Assembly (NCBI GenBank): GCA_000421085.1
Contig: ATWE01000008.1
Coordinates: forward strand, 62,001 to 126,000
DNA from: Ensifer sp. USDA 6670
GTDB lineage: Bacteria > Pseudomonadota > Alphaproteobacteria > Rhizobiales > Rhizobiaceae
Direction: 5' to 3'
Length of the DNA stretch: 64,000 nt
The notes beneath the pieces were generated by a model, which was not told where the DNA came from, did not search any database, and was given only the letters and a program-made list of their open reading frames with translations. Position 1 is the first letter of the stretch, and each line of letters begins with the position of its first letter. A program made the translations under genes and the position numbers. Below, piece by piece: positions 8,701 through 17,385 of the stretch.

Positions 8701-10758
8701 ATGCTGAGAAATCTGCTCTTGTCGGTGACGATCAGCGTGCACACGGCCGCGTTTGCTGCCGAAACCGGTGACGTCAGCCTTGCCGTCGAAGCTATGCGTC
8801 GCCAGCCTGATTGCGCCGCGGGCTCAAATTGCGATGCCGCGACCGGATGCCTCATTCCTGAGCCGGAACTGGCCGAGCCCGAGCAGACCACGGCAGCCGG
8901 ACACTCGCCTCCTCGCCGGTCGAGCCACGAGACGTTCCACACCTGTCGCGAGATGGTGCTGCGATTCCGGTCGACGACGGCCACCATTCGCGACTTGATC
9001 TCGGGCCTGTGGCCCTTTGATCGCGCGAATGGCTCCGCCAGGACCCTGGAGACCTGGAACCGGAAAATCTTATGGGCGCCGGCTTCCGCCACGGAAAAGC
9101 CGGTCACGAAGTTTGGCGACGAGCTGCGTGCCGTATTCGGGCCTGTGCCGAAGGGCGATTGCATCGCCGAAGAGTCGAGGCGGCTCAGTCTGGAGGTGGA
9201 CGGCAATCTCGTCGAGCTGAGGCCGAACCCATCGAAGTCGAATACGCTCGCGTTCGAGCATCTCGACGCCTTCGGCAGGCATGTCAAATGGACTGACAGG
9301 ATCGACAAATGCGACAAGCCGTCGCTTGCGGGTATGGTGACCTACTGCGGAATGAATTCCCGTCTCAATCGTGTCGTGCGTGGTCCCGTCGAATGGCTGT
9401 TCCTCTGCCGGAAGTCGTCCGAAAACCTCGAGCTCAGCAGCGACGCCTACTGGCGGGAGCAGGACCCGCGTTTCGCCCTTTATGGCGCAATCGGCTTTAA
9501 CGCGCTCACGGGAGAGATAGCGTTCATCGACGGGCGGAAGGACCGGGAGGTTTTCGACTGGCGGCAGACGTTTCCGCCGCCCGGCGGCGACTCCTACGCC
9601 GACATTGAGGGCAGAGCCCGCACCGAAGAGCTTTACGACAGATCGTTCAGGGTCGATTGTTTCGCCTGCCACGACAACAAGGAGCCCTATGTTATCGATC
9701 CGCACGTCAAGCAGGCGAGGGTCGGTTACCGTCACGGCTGGGCCGACGAGAACTCCGTGGCGTTCGGCCTCGGAGCGTTTCTGCCGAAGAGGAAAGCGCG
9801 GGCAGAGGCGCCGTTCCGGGTCGTAGGATCCAGCTACACAGCGGCTCGAAGGGAGCAAATGACCGAAGCGAAGGTGGTGTCCATGCCTGGACATCCATGC
9901 ACGTCGTGCCATGTCCTGACGACACAGGAGACGGGTCAACGCTTTGCGGCCGACGCGGCTGGAAAAATGCCGACGGCGATACTGTCTCCCGAGCGTGCAT
10001 TGCCGCTTCTCGGCCAGCGAGAATTTCTGGCGTCCGTGGACGGACACCGTACGGCATGGGCAACGAGAAGCGGTGGCGGCAAGATCCACCCCTGGATGCT
10101 GCCCCACTATGGCGGCGATCTTTCTTTGCAATCGCCCCCGATTACCGACGCCGAATGGCAGGCGCTCAGCCAGTGCGTATGGAATGCGGGCGGGGAGGAG
10201 TGCGGCTACAGGCCGCTTTACACGGCCTGTCCCAGTCCGGGGCGAGGTGGCGACGGCTACAGCCCCAGGGAAATTTCCGCGACGACCGTGTCGCTGGCGT
10301 CGCCGCGCGACGGGTTCGGCCGGGTGATACGGCTCACGTGGAAGTATCTGAACGGTTACGGGCAGGTGCCCGAACGCGACGACGTGCGTTTCCACGTCGC
10401 CATCAAGAGAGAAGTCCTGTCCCTGTCCAGGGCTGTGCGCACAGAAGACTTTCCGAGCATGGCGGAGGTGAGGGGAGATCGATTCGAAGCCGTCGCGGGG
10501 GAAGTCGGCACGTCCGGTTCTGCGACCCTCCTGAAGAACGCCTCTTTCGTCGATCATCGCAAGTGGATGGATCCGCTACCCGCCGGTACGCCGCGAGACT
10601 ACGCCATCGAGATTCCGGCGAGCTGCGGCGAGCGCTACCTGTTCCGCATACTGCCGAAGCGCTTCTGCTTCGACTACAACGGCATCTCCTACGGCACCGA
10701 GGACCACCTCATCCATGCCGACGTGGTTTGCGCTCCTCCTTCGGCAGGCCTGCGCTGA
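8701..10758 (+). CDS. Secreted protein with two c-type heme motifs
   Basis: A 685-residue protein with a short N-terminal signal peptide (MLRNLLLSVTISVHTAAFAA). Two CxxCH heme-attachment motifs are visible: C320-F-A-C-H324 and C400-T-S-C-H404. It would therefore be matured in the periplasm by cytochrome c biogenesis. Several extra cysteines (residues about 38-55, 205-220, 500-520) may form disulfides. I do not recognise the family. The spacing of the hemes within a large non-heme protein suggests a periplasmic redox enzyme rather than a small electron carrier. It follows the SnoaL-like gene by 30 bases. Convergent or downstream partners such as an oxidase are not visible. Confidence 0.7.
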   Translation: MLRNLLLSVTISVHTAAFAAETGDVSLAVEAMRRQPDCAAGSNCDAATGCLIPEPELAEPEQTTAAGHSPPRRSSHETFHTCREMVLRFRSTTATIRDLISGLWPFDRANGSARTLETWNRKILWAPASATEKPVTKFGDELRAVFGPVPKGDCIAEESRRLSLEVDGNLVELRPNPSKSNTLAFEHLDAFGRHVKWTDRIDKCDKPSLAGMVTYCGMNSRLNRVVRGPVEWLFLCRKSSENLELSSDAYWREQDPRFALYGAIGFNALTGEIAFIDGRKDREVFDWRQTFPPPGGDSYADIEGRARTEELYDRSFRVDCFACHDNKEPYVIDPHVKQARVGYRHGWADENSVAFGLGAFLPKRKARAEAPFRVVGSSYTAARREQMTEAKVVSMPGHPCTSCHVLTTQETGQRFAADAAGKMPTAILSPERALPLLGQREFLASVDGHRTAWATRSGGGKIHPWMLPHYGGDLSLQSPPITDAEWQALSQCVWNAGGEECGYRPLYTACPSPGRGGDGYSPREISATTVSLASPRDGFGRVIRLTWKYLNGYGQVPERDDVRFHVAIKREVLSLSRAVRTEDFPSMAEVRGDRFEAVAGEVGTSGSATLLKNASFVDHRKWMDPLPAGTPRDYAIEIPASCGERYLFRILPKRFCFDYNGISYGTEDHLIHADVVCAPPSAGLR

Positions 10759-10837
10759 TCGGTTGCACCGCATGCCGGCAACCGCAACGCCAAATTCCCG
10801 TAGTTTGCACCGCCCGTCCCGGATCGGATTGCAGCTC

Positions 10838-10866
10838 TTGACAGAGCGCCACGTTGCTGTAATAAA
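10838..10866 (+). promoter_or_regulatory. Sigma-70-type promoter of the ArsR-family operon
   Basis: TTGACA at 10838-10843 is a perfect -35 hexamer. An AT-rich -10-like element (TAATAA) begins at 10860, 16 bases downstream. The inverted repeat at 10879-10894 would sit at the transcription start. Confidence 0.55.
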
Positions 10867-10878
10867 CCATCAAGTTAA

Positions 10879-10894
10879 TTAACCGATAGGTTAA
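10879..10894 (+). promoter_or_regulatory. Candidate autoregulatory operator of the ArsR-type regulator
   Basis: A perfect inverted repeat, TTAACC-GATA-GGTTAA, lies just downstream of the promoter and ends 4 bases before the start codon, where a bound repressor would block transcription and the ribosome site. ArsR-family repressors usually bind such dyads at their own promoter. It also differs by only one base from the PcaQ consensus ATAACC-N4-GGTTAA. Confidence 0.6.
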
Positions 10895-10898
10895 GCAA

Positions 10899-11240
10899 AT
10901 GATGGATCACCTCAGCAGCACCCTCTCGGCACTGGCCGACCCGACCCGCCGCGCCATCATTGCGCGCCTTGCCGCCGGCGAGGCGACGGTGAACGAACTC
11001 GCAGCTCCATTCGAGATGAGCCTGCCGGCGGTTTCCAAGCATCTGAAGGTGTTGGAACGCGCGGGGCTGATATCACGCGGCCGTAACGCCCAATGGCGGC
11101 CCTGCCGGCTCCAGGCGGGGCCGTTGAAGGAAATCGCCGACTGGGTCGAACGCTACCGCCATTTCTGGGAGGGCAGTTTCGACCGCCTCGACAGCTATCT
11201 CCAGGAGTTGCAGCGCAACGAGAAATCGGATCACGACTGA
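10899..11240 (+). CDS. ArsR-family transcriptional regulator
   Basis: A 113-residue winged-helix protein (LADPTRRAIIARLAAGEATVNEL, recognition helix MSLPAVSKHLKVLERAGLI). It lacks the CxC metal-binding motif of ArsR/SmtB metal sensors. It belongs to the subgroup found next to SRPBCC (AHSA1) proteins, whose ligand is unknown. It is the first gene of a three-gene operon with the SRPBCC and GFA genes. A second ATG follows immediately at 10902. A perfect dyad lies just upstream, so self-repression is likely. Confidence 0.88.
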   Translation: MMDHLSSTLSALADPTRRAIIARLAAGEATVNELAAPFEMSLPAVSKHLKVLERAGLISRGRNAQWRPCRLQAGPLKEIADWVERYRHFWEGSFDRLDSYLQELQRNEKSDHD

Positions 11241-11272
11241 ACCGGGTTCGCCCGACCGCAAGGGAGAAGATC

Positions 11273-11737
11273 ATGAATGCCCCGTCTCTGAAGGAAGAAA
11301 CTGCCCTCACCATCACGCGCGTCTTCGACGCGCCCGCCGACCTCGTCTTCAAAGTCTGGACCACACCCGAACACCTGGTGCGCTGGTGGGGGCCGAAGGA
11401 CTTCACGGTGCCTGCGATCACGACCGATTTCCGCGAGGGCGGAGCCTGGCGCGGCTGCATCCGCTCGCCCGAGGGCGAGGAATACTGGGCGCACGGCATC
11501 TATCGCGAGATCGTGGCCCCGAACCGCATTGTCCTCAGCTTCGCATGGGAAGAGGAAGGCGCCATCGACACGCTGATCACGGTCACCCTCGAGGATGTGG
11601 CGGGCGGCACGCGCCTCACCTTCCATCAGGCGCCGTTCACGAGCGCCGAGAGCCGCGATTCTCACGCGGAAGGATGGAGCGAATGCATGGACCGGCTCGT
11701 TTCCTATGTCGCTGCCCGGAAGGAGGAAATGCAATGA
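11273..11737 (+). CDS. SRPBCC (AHSA1-type) ligand-binding protein
   Basis: A 154-residue START/Bet v1-like protein. The start MNAPSLKEETALTITRVFDAP and the motif VFKVWTTPEHLVRWWGPKDF are typical of the AHSA1/SRPBCC family, as is the C-terminal helix DSHAEGWSECMDRL. The ATG at 11273 is preceded by AGGGAG. These proteins bind hydrophobic ligands in a deep cavity; the ligand is not predictable. It lies 32 bases after the ArsR-type gene, a widespread pairing, and overlaps the next gene by 4 bases (ATGA). Confidence 0.88.
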   Translation: MNAPSLKEETALTITRVFDAPADLVFKVWTTPEHLVRWWGPKDFTVPAITTDFREGGAWRGCIRSPEGEEYWAHGIYREIVAPNRIVLSFAWEEEGAIDTLITVTLEDVAGGTRLTFHQAPFTSAESRDSHAEGWSECMDRLVSYVAARKEEMQ

Positions 11738-12183
11738 AGAAGACCTATCACGGGAGCTGCCACTGCGGGGCGGTGCGCTTTTCCGCAAATCTCGACCTTG
11801 CGCCGGAGGGAAAGCGGTCCGAAGCGCCGCGGCCGGGCGTGTGGTGGACGACAACCTTCCGCTGCAACTGTTCCTCTTGCCTGAAGACGCGATTCTGGAA
11901 GGTGTTCGTCACGCCCGAGGATTTCTCCTTGCTTTCCGGCGACGAGGCCTTGGTGGAGTACCGCTTCGGCGAGCGCATGATCCGCCACGTGTTCTGCAGG
12001 TACTGCGGCGTCCACCCCTTGGGAAGCGCCGATTTCGAGATCATGGGGGGGCCGTTCCATGCGGTGAATATCGCCTGTCTCGACGACGCGACCGACGAGG
12101 AGCTGGCGAATGCCCCGATCGTCTATGAGGACGGGCGCCATGATGCATGGGACCGGCCACCCGCGGTGACAGCCTATTTGTGA
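11734..12183 (+). CDS. GFA-family (glutathione-dependent formaldehyde-activating-like) protein
   Basis: A 149-residue protein with the zinc-binding cysteine pattern of the GFA/CENP-V fold: SCHCGAVRF near the N-terminus, CNCSSC around residue 45 and FCRYCGVHPLG around residue 90. Gfa of Paracoccus was reported to promote S-hydroxymethylglutathione formation; most homologues have no tested activity, so the role here is open. Its ATG overlaps the stop of the SRPBCC gene, so the pair is translationally coupled. It is the last gene of the ArsR-controlled operon. Confidence 0.85.
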   Translation: MKKTYHGSCHCGAVRFSANLDLAPEGKRSEAPRPGVWWTTTFRCNCSSCLKTRFWKVFVTPEDFSLLSGDEALVEYRFGERMIRHVFCRYCGVHPLGSADFEIMGGPFHAVNIACLDDATDEELANAPIVYEDGRHDAWDRPPAVTAYL

Positions 12184-12205
12184 GGAGCCGTACTGCTCGT
12201 CGCGT

Positions 12206-12264
12206 CTGCCGCGGTAGAGACTTCGATCCGCGGCAGCCCCCCAGGAAGCTTAGGCTTCCTTCTT
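12206..12264 (+). terminator. Tandem hairpins after the ArsR operon, possible terminator
   Basis: CTGCCGCGG/CCGCGGCAG (12206-12214 and 12228-12236) is a 9-bp perfect stem with a 13-base loop. A second hairpin, GGAAGC-TTAG-GCTTCC (12244-12259), is followed by TTCTT. They lie between the GFA gene and urtA and could end the upstream operon; the T tract is short. Confidence 0.45.
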
Positions 12265-12388
12265 CCCCCCGCCACCTACGTAGAATGACGTATGTGCAGT
12301 GCAGCGCGTCTGCCCGATGATCCCCGAGCAACGGCCATGGAGAACGGCCACTTGCGTTGCGGCGATCAGACCTAGGGGGTTCAACCAG

Positions 12389-13681
12389 ATGACTATAAGG
12401 GCACGCGTCACCGGCGCATTTCTCGCTGCCGTCCTTTCAACGACGGCGTTCAACGGCGCCTTTGCGGCTGACGACACGATCAAGGTCGGCATCCTGCATT
12501 CGCTTTCCGGCACCATGGCGATCTCGGAAACGACGCTCAAGGACGCCATGCTGATGTTGATAGAGGAGCAGAACAAGAAAGGCGGCCTCCTCGGCAAGAA
12601 GCTGGAAGCGGTCGTCGTCGACCCGGCCTCGGACTGGCCGCTCTTCGCTGAAAAGGCGCGAGAACTCATCTCCGTCGACAAGGTCTCCGCCGTCTTCGGC
12701 TGCTGGACGTCGGTGTCGCGCAAATCCGTGCTGCCGGTCTTCGAGGAGCTGAATTCGATCCTCTTCTATCCGGTTCAGTACGAGGGCGAGGAAAGCCAGC
12801 GCAACGTTTTCTATACGGGCGCCGCTCCCAATCAGCAGGCTATCCCGGCCGTCGACTATCTGATGGAGAACGAGGAAGTCGAGCGCTGGGTGCTCGCCGG
12901 CACCGACTACGTCTATCCGCGCACGACCAACAAGATCCTCGAGGCTTACCTGATCTCCAAGGGTGTCGCGCCCGAGGACATCATGATCAACTACACGCCT
13001 TTCGGCCATTCCGACTGGCAGACGATCGTCTCGGACATCCAGAAGTTCGGCTCGGCCGGCAAGAAGACCGCGGTCGTCTCGACCATCAACGGCGATGCCA
13101 ACGTGCCGTTCTACAAGGAGCTCGCCAACCAGGGCATCAAGGCCGAAGACATTCCGGTCGTCGCCTTCTCTGTCGGCGAGGAGGAACTTGCCGGCCTCGA
13201 TACCGGGCCGCTCGTCGGGCATCTTGCTGCCTGGAACTATTTCCAGTCGGTCGACAACCCGGCCAATGCCGAGTTCATCGAGACCTGGCAGGCCTATACC
13301 AAGAACGACAAGCGGGTCACCAACGACCCGATGGAAGCCCATTATATCGGCTTCAACATGTGGTTGAAGGCAGTCGAGAAGGCCGGCACCACCGAAACCG
13401 ATGCCGTGCTCGACGCCATGATCGGCATCTCCGTACCGAACCTTTCGGGCGGCTATTCGACAATGATGCCGAACCACCACATCACCAAGCCCGTGCTGAT
13501 CGGCGAGATCCAGTCCGACGGCCAGTTCGAAACGGTCTGGGAAACGCCGGGCCTCGTCGTCGGCGACGAATGGTCGGACTACCTGCCGGATTCGAAGGAC
13601 CTGATCTCCGATTGGCGCGCGCCCATGTCCTGCGGCAACTTCAATGTCGCCACGGGCAAGTGCGGCGGCAAGGGTTCCTGA
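12389..13681 (+). CDS. urtA: Urea ABC transporter, substrate-binding protein UrtA
   Basis: A 430-residue periplasmic binding protein of the branched-chain amino acid/amide (HAAT) class. The ATG at 12389 opens a signal peptide ending in FNGAFA and is preceded by AGGGGG; the frame is open further upstream but without a signal. Motifs typical of UrtA include VGILHSLSGTMAISE, VVDPASDWPLFAEKA, FGCWTSVSRK and LFYPVQYEGEE. It is the first gene of urtABCDE and captures urea for high-affinity uptake, normally under nitrogen limitation. No sigma-54 site with correct spacing could be identified upstream. Confidence 0.95.
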   Translation: MTIRARVTGAFLAAVLSTTAFNGAFAADDTIKVGILHSLSGTMAISETTLKDAMLMLIEEQNKKGGLLGKKLEAVVVDPASDWPLFAEKARELISVDKVSAVFGCWTSVSRKSVLPVFEELNSILFYPVQYEGEESQRNVFYTGAAPNQQAIPAVDYLMENEEVERWVLAGTDYVYPRTTNKILEAYLISKGVAPEDIMINYTPFGHSDWQTIVSDIQKFGSAGKKTAVVSTINGDANVPFYKELANQGIKAEDIPVVAFSVGEEELAGLDTGPLVGHLAAWNYFQSVDNPANAEFIETWQAYTKNDKRVTNDPMEAHYIGFNMWLKAVEKAGTTETDAVLDAMIGISVPNLSGGYSTMMPNHHITKPVLIGEIQSDGQFETVWETPGLVVGDEWSDYLPDSKDLISDWRAPMSCGNFNVATGKCGGKGS

Positions 13682-13705
13682 TTTCATGACGAAAGACTTG
13701 CTCAG

Positions 13706-13804
13706 GGAGCGACCCGGGTCGGGTCACTCCACCGAACGCCGCTTTTCATGACGAACCGCTAGCTCGAAATCCCCTCCGTCCGGCTGCTTCCTTTCGGACG
13801 GAGG
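13706..13804 (+). promoter_or_regulatory. Two hairpins between urtA and urtB
   Basis: Hairpin one (13706-13730) pairs GGAG-C-GACCCG with CGGGTC-A-CTCC. Hairpin two (13773-13804) has a 10-bp perfect stem CCTCCGTCCG/CGGACGGAGG. There is no T tract. Such intercistronic stems after a binding-protein gene often protect the upstream message or cause partial termination, giving more binding protein than permease. Confidence 0.5.
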
Positions 13805-13823
13805 ACCGCAAGGCGAGAGACGA

Positions 13824-15437
13824 ATGTACCGCATCATCCAAACCGCGTTGGCTGCACTGTTCCTCTTCGTTGCCATGGCCCCGGGGCTTCGCGCGGAAGA
13901 GGCACTGCGCGATCTGGTGAACGCGCTCGGCGAGGCGAAGCTGTCCGAAATGGACGAGCACATCGCCACACTGGCAAAGACCGGAAAGCCCGAAGTCGTG
14001 GCCATCCTCGAGGCGCTCGGCGAAGGCGAGCTCTATGCCAGCAAGGCGGACGGCCAGGTCTTCCTGACGAAGGAGAGCGGTTCGAACCTGACCCTTACGG
14101 ATCCGATCTCCGGCGACAGCGCCGGCGAAGCGCCGAAGGCGGCGCTTTCGAAAATCAGGGTGAACAACAGCGTACGGCGCGCCGTGCGTACCGCCCTCGG
14201 CAGTCTGACGCTCCTCAGTCCCGATCGCAATCAGCGCCTCAGGGCCGCCCGGTCGGTCCTGCAATCGCCCGATGCCGACGCGCTCGGCGCTATCGAGAAT
14301 GCGCTGGCGGCCGAGAAGGATGCAGCCGTTCGTGCGGTTCTCGAACAGGCGCGTGCCACGATGCTTCTTCTCTCCGACCGGCCGGTCGACGAGAAGAGGG
14401 AGGCGGTGCGGCTGCTGGAGGAAAACGGCGGCCGCGAGGCACTGCCGATCCTTTCTGGCGCGCTCGGCTCCGCCGACGAAAGCCTGAAGCCGGACATCGA
14501 GGCGGCGCTCGCCAGCATCGAACAGGCGCAAGCCTTCTGGAATGCCGGCCAGAACATATGGTACGGCCTGTCGCTCGGCTCGGTGCTGCTGCTTGCGGCA
14601 ATCGGGCTCGCCATCACCTTCGGCGTCATGGGCATCATCAACATGGCGCATGGCGAGATGGTGATGCTCGGCGCCTACACGACCTTCCTCGTTCAAGATG
14701 TCGTGCGCACCTCCTTTCCTCACCTTTTCGACTGGTCCTTGGCGATCGCGCTGCCGCTCGCCTTCCTGGTCACAGGCGCGGTGGGCCTTGCAATGGAACG
14801 CGGCGTCATACGCTTCCTCTACGGACGCCCGCTCGAAACGCTGCTCGCCACCTGGGGCATATCGCTCATCCTGCAGCAGACGGTGCGGACGATCTTCGGC
14901 CCCACCAACCGCGAAGTCGGCAATCCATCCTGGATGTCCGGCGCCTTCGAGCTCGGCGGACTGGCGATCACCTGGAACCGCCTCTGGATCATCGTCTTTG
15001 CGCTTGCCGTGTTTGCAGCACTTCTCTTTCTGCTCAAGAAGACGCCGATGGGCCTGCAGATGCGCGCGGTAACGCAGAACCGGCGCATGGCCTCCTCCAT
15101 GGGCATCCGCACGCCTCTCGTAGATGCGCTGACCTTCGCGCTCGGCTCCGGCATTGCCGGCATTGCGGGTGTGGCGCTTTCGCAGATCGACAACGTGTCG
15201 CCGAACCTCGGGCAGGGTTACATCATCGACAGCTTCATGGTCGTGGTCTTCGGCGGCGTCGGCAATCTCTGGGGAACGCTCGTCGGCGCCTTCTCGCTCG
15301 GCATCCTCAACAAGTTCCTGGAGCCCTATGCCGGCGCGGTGCTCGGCAAGATCCTCGTGCTCGTGCTGATCATCCTCTTCATCCAGAAGCGGCCGCGCGG
15401 GCTCTTCGCACTCAAGGGCCGGGCAGTGGAAGCATGA
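13824..15437 (+). CDS. urtB: Urea ABC transporter permease UrtB
   Basis: A 537-residue permease. A signal-like start (MYRIIQTALAALFLFVAMAPGLRA) is followed by a periplasmic helical region of about 210 residues with HEAT-like repeats, then LivH-type membrane segments from about residue 240 (GLAITFGVMGIINMAHGEMV is the typical LivH signature). The long N-terminal extension is normal for proteobacterial UrtB and distinguishes it from LivH. It forms the channel with UrtC. Its stop overlaps the urtC start by 4 bases. Confidence 0.95.
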   Translation: MYRIIQTALAALFLFVAMAPGLRAEEALRDLVNALGEAKLSEMDEHIATLAKTGKPEVVAILEALGEGELYASKADGQVFLTKESGSNLTLTDPISGDSAGEAPKAALSKIRVNNSVRRAVRTALGSLTLLSPDRNQRLRAARSVLQSPDADALGAIENALAAEKDAAVRAVLEQARATMLLLSDRPVDEKREAVRLLEENGGREALPILSGALGSADESLKPDIEAALASIEQAQAFWNAGQNIWYGLSLGSVLLLAAIGLAITFGVMGIINMAHGEMVMLGAYTTFLVQDVVRTSFPHLFDWSLAIALPLAFLVTGAVGLAMERGVIRFLYGRPLETLLATWGISLILQQTVRTIFGPTNREVGNPSWMSGAFELGGLAITWNRLWIIVFALAVFAALLFLLKKTPMGLQMRAVTQNRRMASSMGIRTPLVDALTFALGSGIAGIAGVALSQIDNVSPNLGQGYIIDSFMVVVFGGVGNLWGTLVGAFSLGILNKFLEPYAGAVLGKILVLVLIILFIQKRPRGLFALKGRAVEA

Positions 15438-16609
15438 TCACCTCGTTTCTCATCAAATCGCTCGATCGGACGATCGTCGTCGCTGTCGCGATCCTGCTGG
15501 CGCTGGCCGTCATCGTTCCCGCGCTCAACCTGCTGACCGCGCCGGAACACCTGCTGCATGTGCCGACCTACCTGGTTTCGCTCTTCGGCAAGTACCTGAC
15601 CTATGCGCTCCTGGCTCTGGCGCTCGATCTCGTCTGGGGTTTCTGCGGCATCCTCTCGCTCGGACATGCGGCCTTCTTCGCGCTCGGCGGCTATGCCATG
15701 GGCATGTATCTGATGCGCCAGATCGGTGCGCGCGGCTCCTACGGCAATCCGCTGCTGCCCGATTTCATGGTCTTCCTCGATTGGAAGGAACTGCCCTGGT
15801 TCTGGTACGGCTTCGACATGTTCTGGTTCGCGGCGCTGATGGTGGTGCTGGTGCCGGGCCTCCTTGCCTTCGTCTTCGGCTGGTTCGCCTTCCGCTCGCG
15901 CGTCAACGGGGTTTATCTGTCAATCATAACGCAGGCGATGACCTATGCGCTGCTGCTCGCCTTCTTCCGCAACGACATGGGTTTCGGCGGCAATAACGGG
16001 CTCACGGATTTCAAGGACATCCTCGGCTTCAACGTCCAGGCCGACGGAACGCGCGCGGCACTCTTTGCAGCCTCGGCGCTGGCGCTCGCCGGTTCCCTTG
16101 TCGTCACGTCAGGGATCGTGCGCTCGAAATTCGGCAAGGTGCTGGTGGCATTGCGCGACGCGGAAAGCCGCACACGCTTTCTCGGCTATCGCGTCGAGCA
16201 CATGAAGCTCTTCGCCTTCACGGTCTCGGCAATGATGGCGGGCGTCGCCGGCGCGCTCTACGTGCCGCAGGTCGGCATCATCAATCCGGGTGAGTTCGCC
16301 CCCGCCAATTCGATCGAGGTGGTCATATGGACGGCCGTTGGCGGACGCGGCACGCTGATCGGACCGATCGTCGGCGCGATCCTCGTCAACGGCGGAAAAA
16401 GCATCTTCACCGCCGCCTTCCCTGAATTCTGGCTCTTTGCGCTCGGCGGGCTCTTCGTCCTCGTCACGCTGTTCCTGCCAAAGGGCGTAGTCGGCACGGC
16501 GCAGAACTATCTCGCAACCCGGCGCGCATCCCACGCGGCGGCCCGGAAGGAAAGCGAGAGCGAAAAATCGGCCAGCCTTGCGGCCGCCGAAACGATGGCC
16601 GCGGAGTGA
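15434..16609 (+). CDS. urtC: Urea ABC transporter permease UrtC
   Basis: A 391-residue LivM-type inner-membrane permease with about ten membrane segments. The motif DLVWGFCGILSLGHAAFFALGG is the LivM/UrtC signature, and GRGTLIGPIVGAILVN lies in the last loop. The C-terminal tail is charged and cytosolic (KESESEKSA). The start ATG overlaps the urtB stop (ATGA), and the stop overlaps a possible GTG start of urtD. It partners UrtB in the membrane. Confidence 0.95.
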   Translation: MITSFLIKSLDRTIVVAVAILLALAVIVPALNLLTAPEHLLHVPTYLVSLFGKYLTYALLALALDLVWGFCGILSLGHAAFFALGGYAMGMYLMRQIGARGSYGNPLLPDFMVFLDWKELPWFWYGFDMFWFAALMVVLVPGLLAFVFGWFAFRSRVNGVYLSIITQAMTYALLLAFFRNDMGFGGNNGLTDFKDILGFNVQADGTRAALFAASALALAGSLVVTSGIVRSKFGKVLVALRDAESRTRFLGYRVEHMKLFAFTVSAMMAGVAGALYVPQVGIINPGEFAPANSIEVVIWTAVGGRGTLIGPIVGAILVNGGKSIFTAAFPEFWLFALGGLFVLVTLFLPKGVVGTAQNYLATRRASHAAARKESESEKSASLAAAETMAAE

Positions 16610-16614
16610 TCGCC

Positions 16615-17367
16615 ATGACTGGAAAGAAACCCAGGAACCTGCTCTATCTCGATGGCGTATCCGTCTCCTTCGATGGCTTCAAGGCGCTGAACTCGCTCTC
16701 CTTCGTCGTAGAGCCGGGGGAATTGCGCGCGATCATCGGCCCCAATGGCGCCGGCAAGACGACGATGATGGACATTATCACCGGCAAGACGCGTCCGGAT
16801 GCGGGCGAGGTCTTCTTCAAGGGCGACATCGACCTCACCAAGAAGGACGAAGCGGCAATCGCCGCGCTCGGCATCGGCCGCAAGTTCCAGAAGCCGACCG
16901 TCTTCGAGAACCATACGGTCTGGGACAATCTGGAGCTGGCGCTGAACCGCAGCCGCGGCGTCTTCGCGACCCTGTTCTACCGCCTGACGGGCGAGGACAA
17001 GAGCCGCATCGAGGAGATCCTTTCGACGGTGCGGCTCACGGTACGCCGCGACGATCTCGCCGCCAATCTCTCGCACGGTCAGAAGCAATGGCTGGAGATC
17101 GGCATGCTGCTCGCCCAGGAACCGGAACTCCTGCTCGTGGACGAGCCGGTGGCCGGGATGACCGATGCGGAGACGGCGGAGACCGCGATCCTCCTGAAGG
17201 AAATCGCCAAGACGCGCTCGGTCGTGGTCGTCGAGCACGACATGGGCTTCATCCGCGATCTCGGCGTCAAGGTCACCTGCCTTGCGGAAGGTTCGGTGCT
17301 GGCGGAAGGGTCGATCGATTTCGTCAGCAACGATCCCAAGGTGATCGAGAACTATCTCGGCCGATGA
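16615..17367 (+). CDS. urtD: Urea ABC transporter ATP-binding protein UrtD
   Basis: A 250-residue LivG-type ATPase. Walker A GPNGAGKTT is at residues 42-50, the signature is LSHGQKQWLEI (the UrtD variant of LSGGQ), Walker B is LLLVDEPVAG, and H-loop VVVEHDMGF. I use ATG 16615, nine bases after GGAG; a GTG at 16606 overlapping the urtC stop is an alternative. With UrtE it powers urea import. Confidence 0.94.
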   Translation: MTGKKPRNLLYLDGVSVSFDGFKALNSLSFVVEPGELRAIIGPNGAGKTTMMDIITGKTRPDAGEVFFKGDIDLTKKDEAAIAALGIGRKFQKPTVFENHTVWDNLELALNRSRGVFATLFYRLTGEDKSRIEEILSTVRLTVRRDDLAANLSHGQKQWLEIGMLLAQEPELLLVDEPVAGMTDAETAETAILLKEIAKTRSVVVVEHDMGFIRDLGVKVTCLAEGSVLAEGSIDFVSNDPKVIENYLGR

Positions 17368-17385
17368 GCGGGAGGAACTGAACCG

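Noticed and set aside
12340-12388. Possible sigma-54 promoter (GGCCACTTGCGTTGC) before urtA
   Set aside because: The GG to GC spacing is 11 rather than 10 bases, and the -24/-12 match is poor. Nitrogen control of urt is plausible but not shown by this site.
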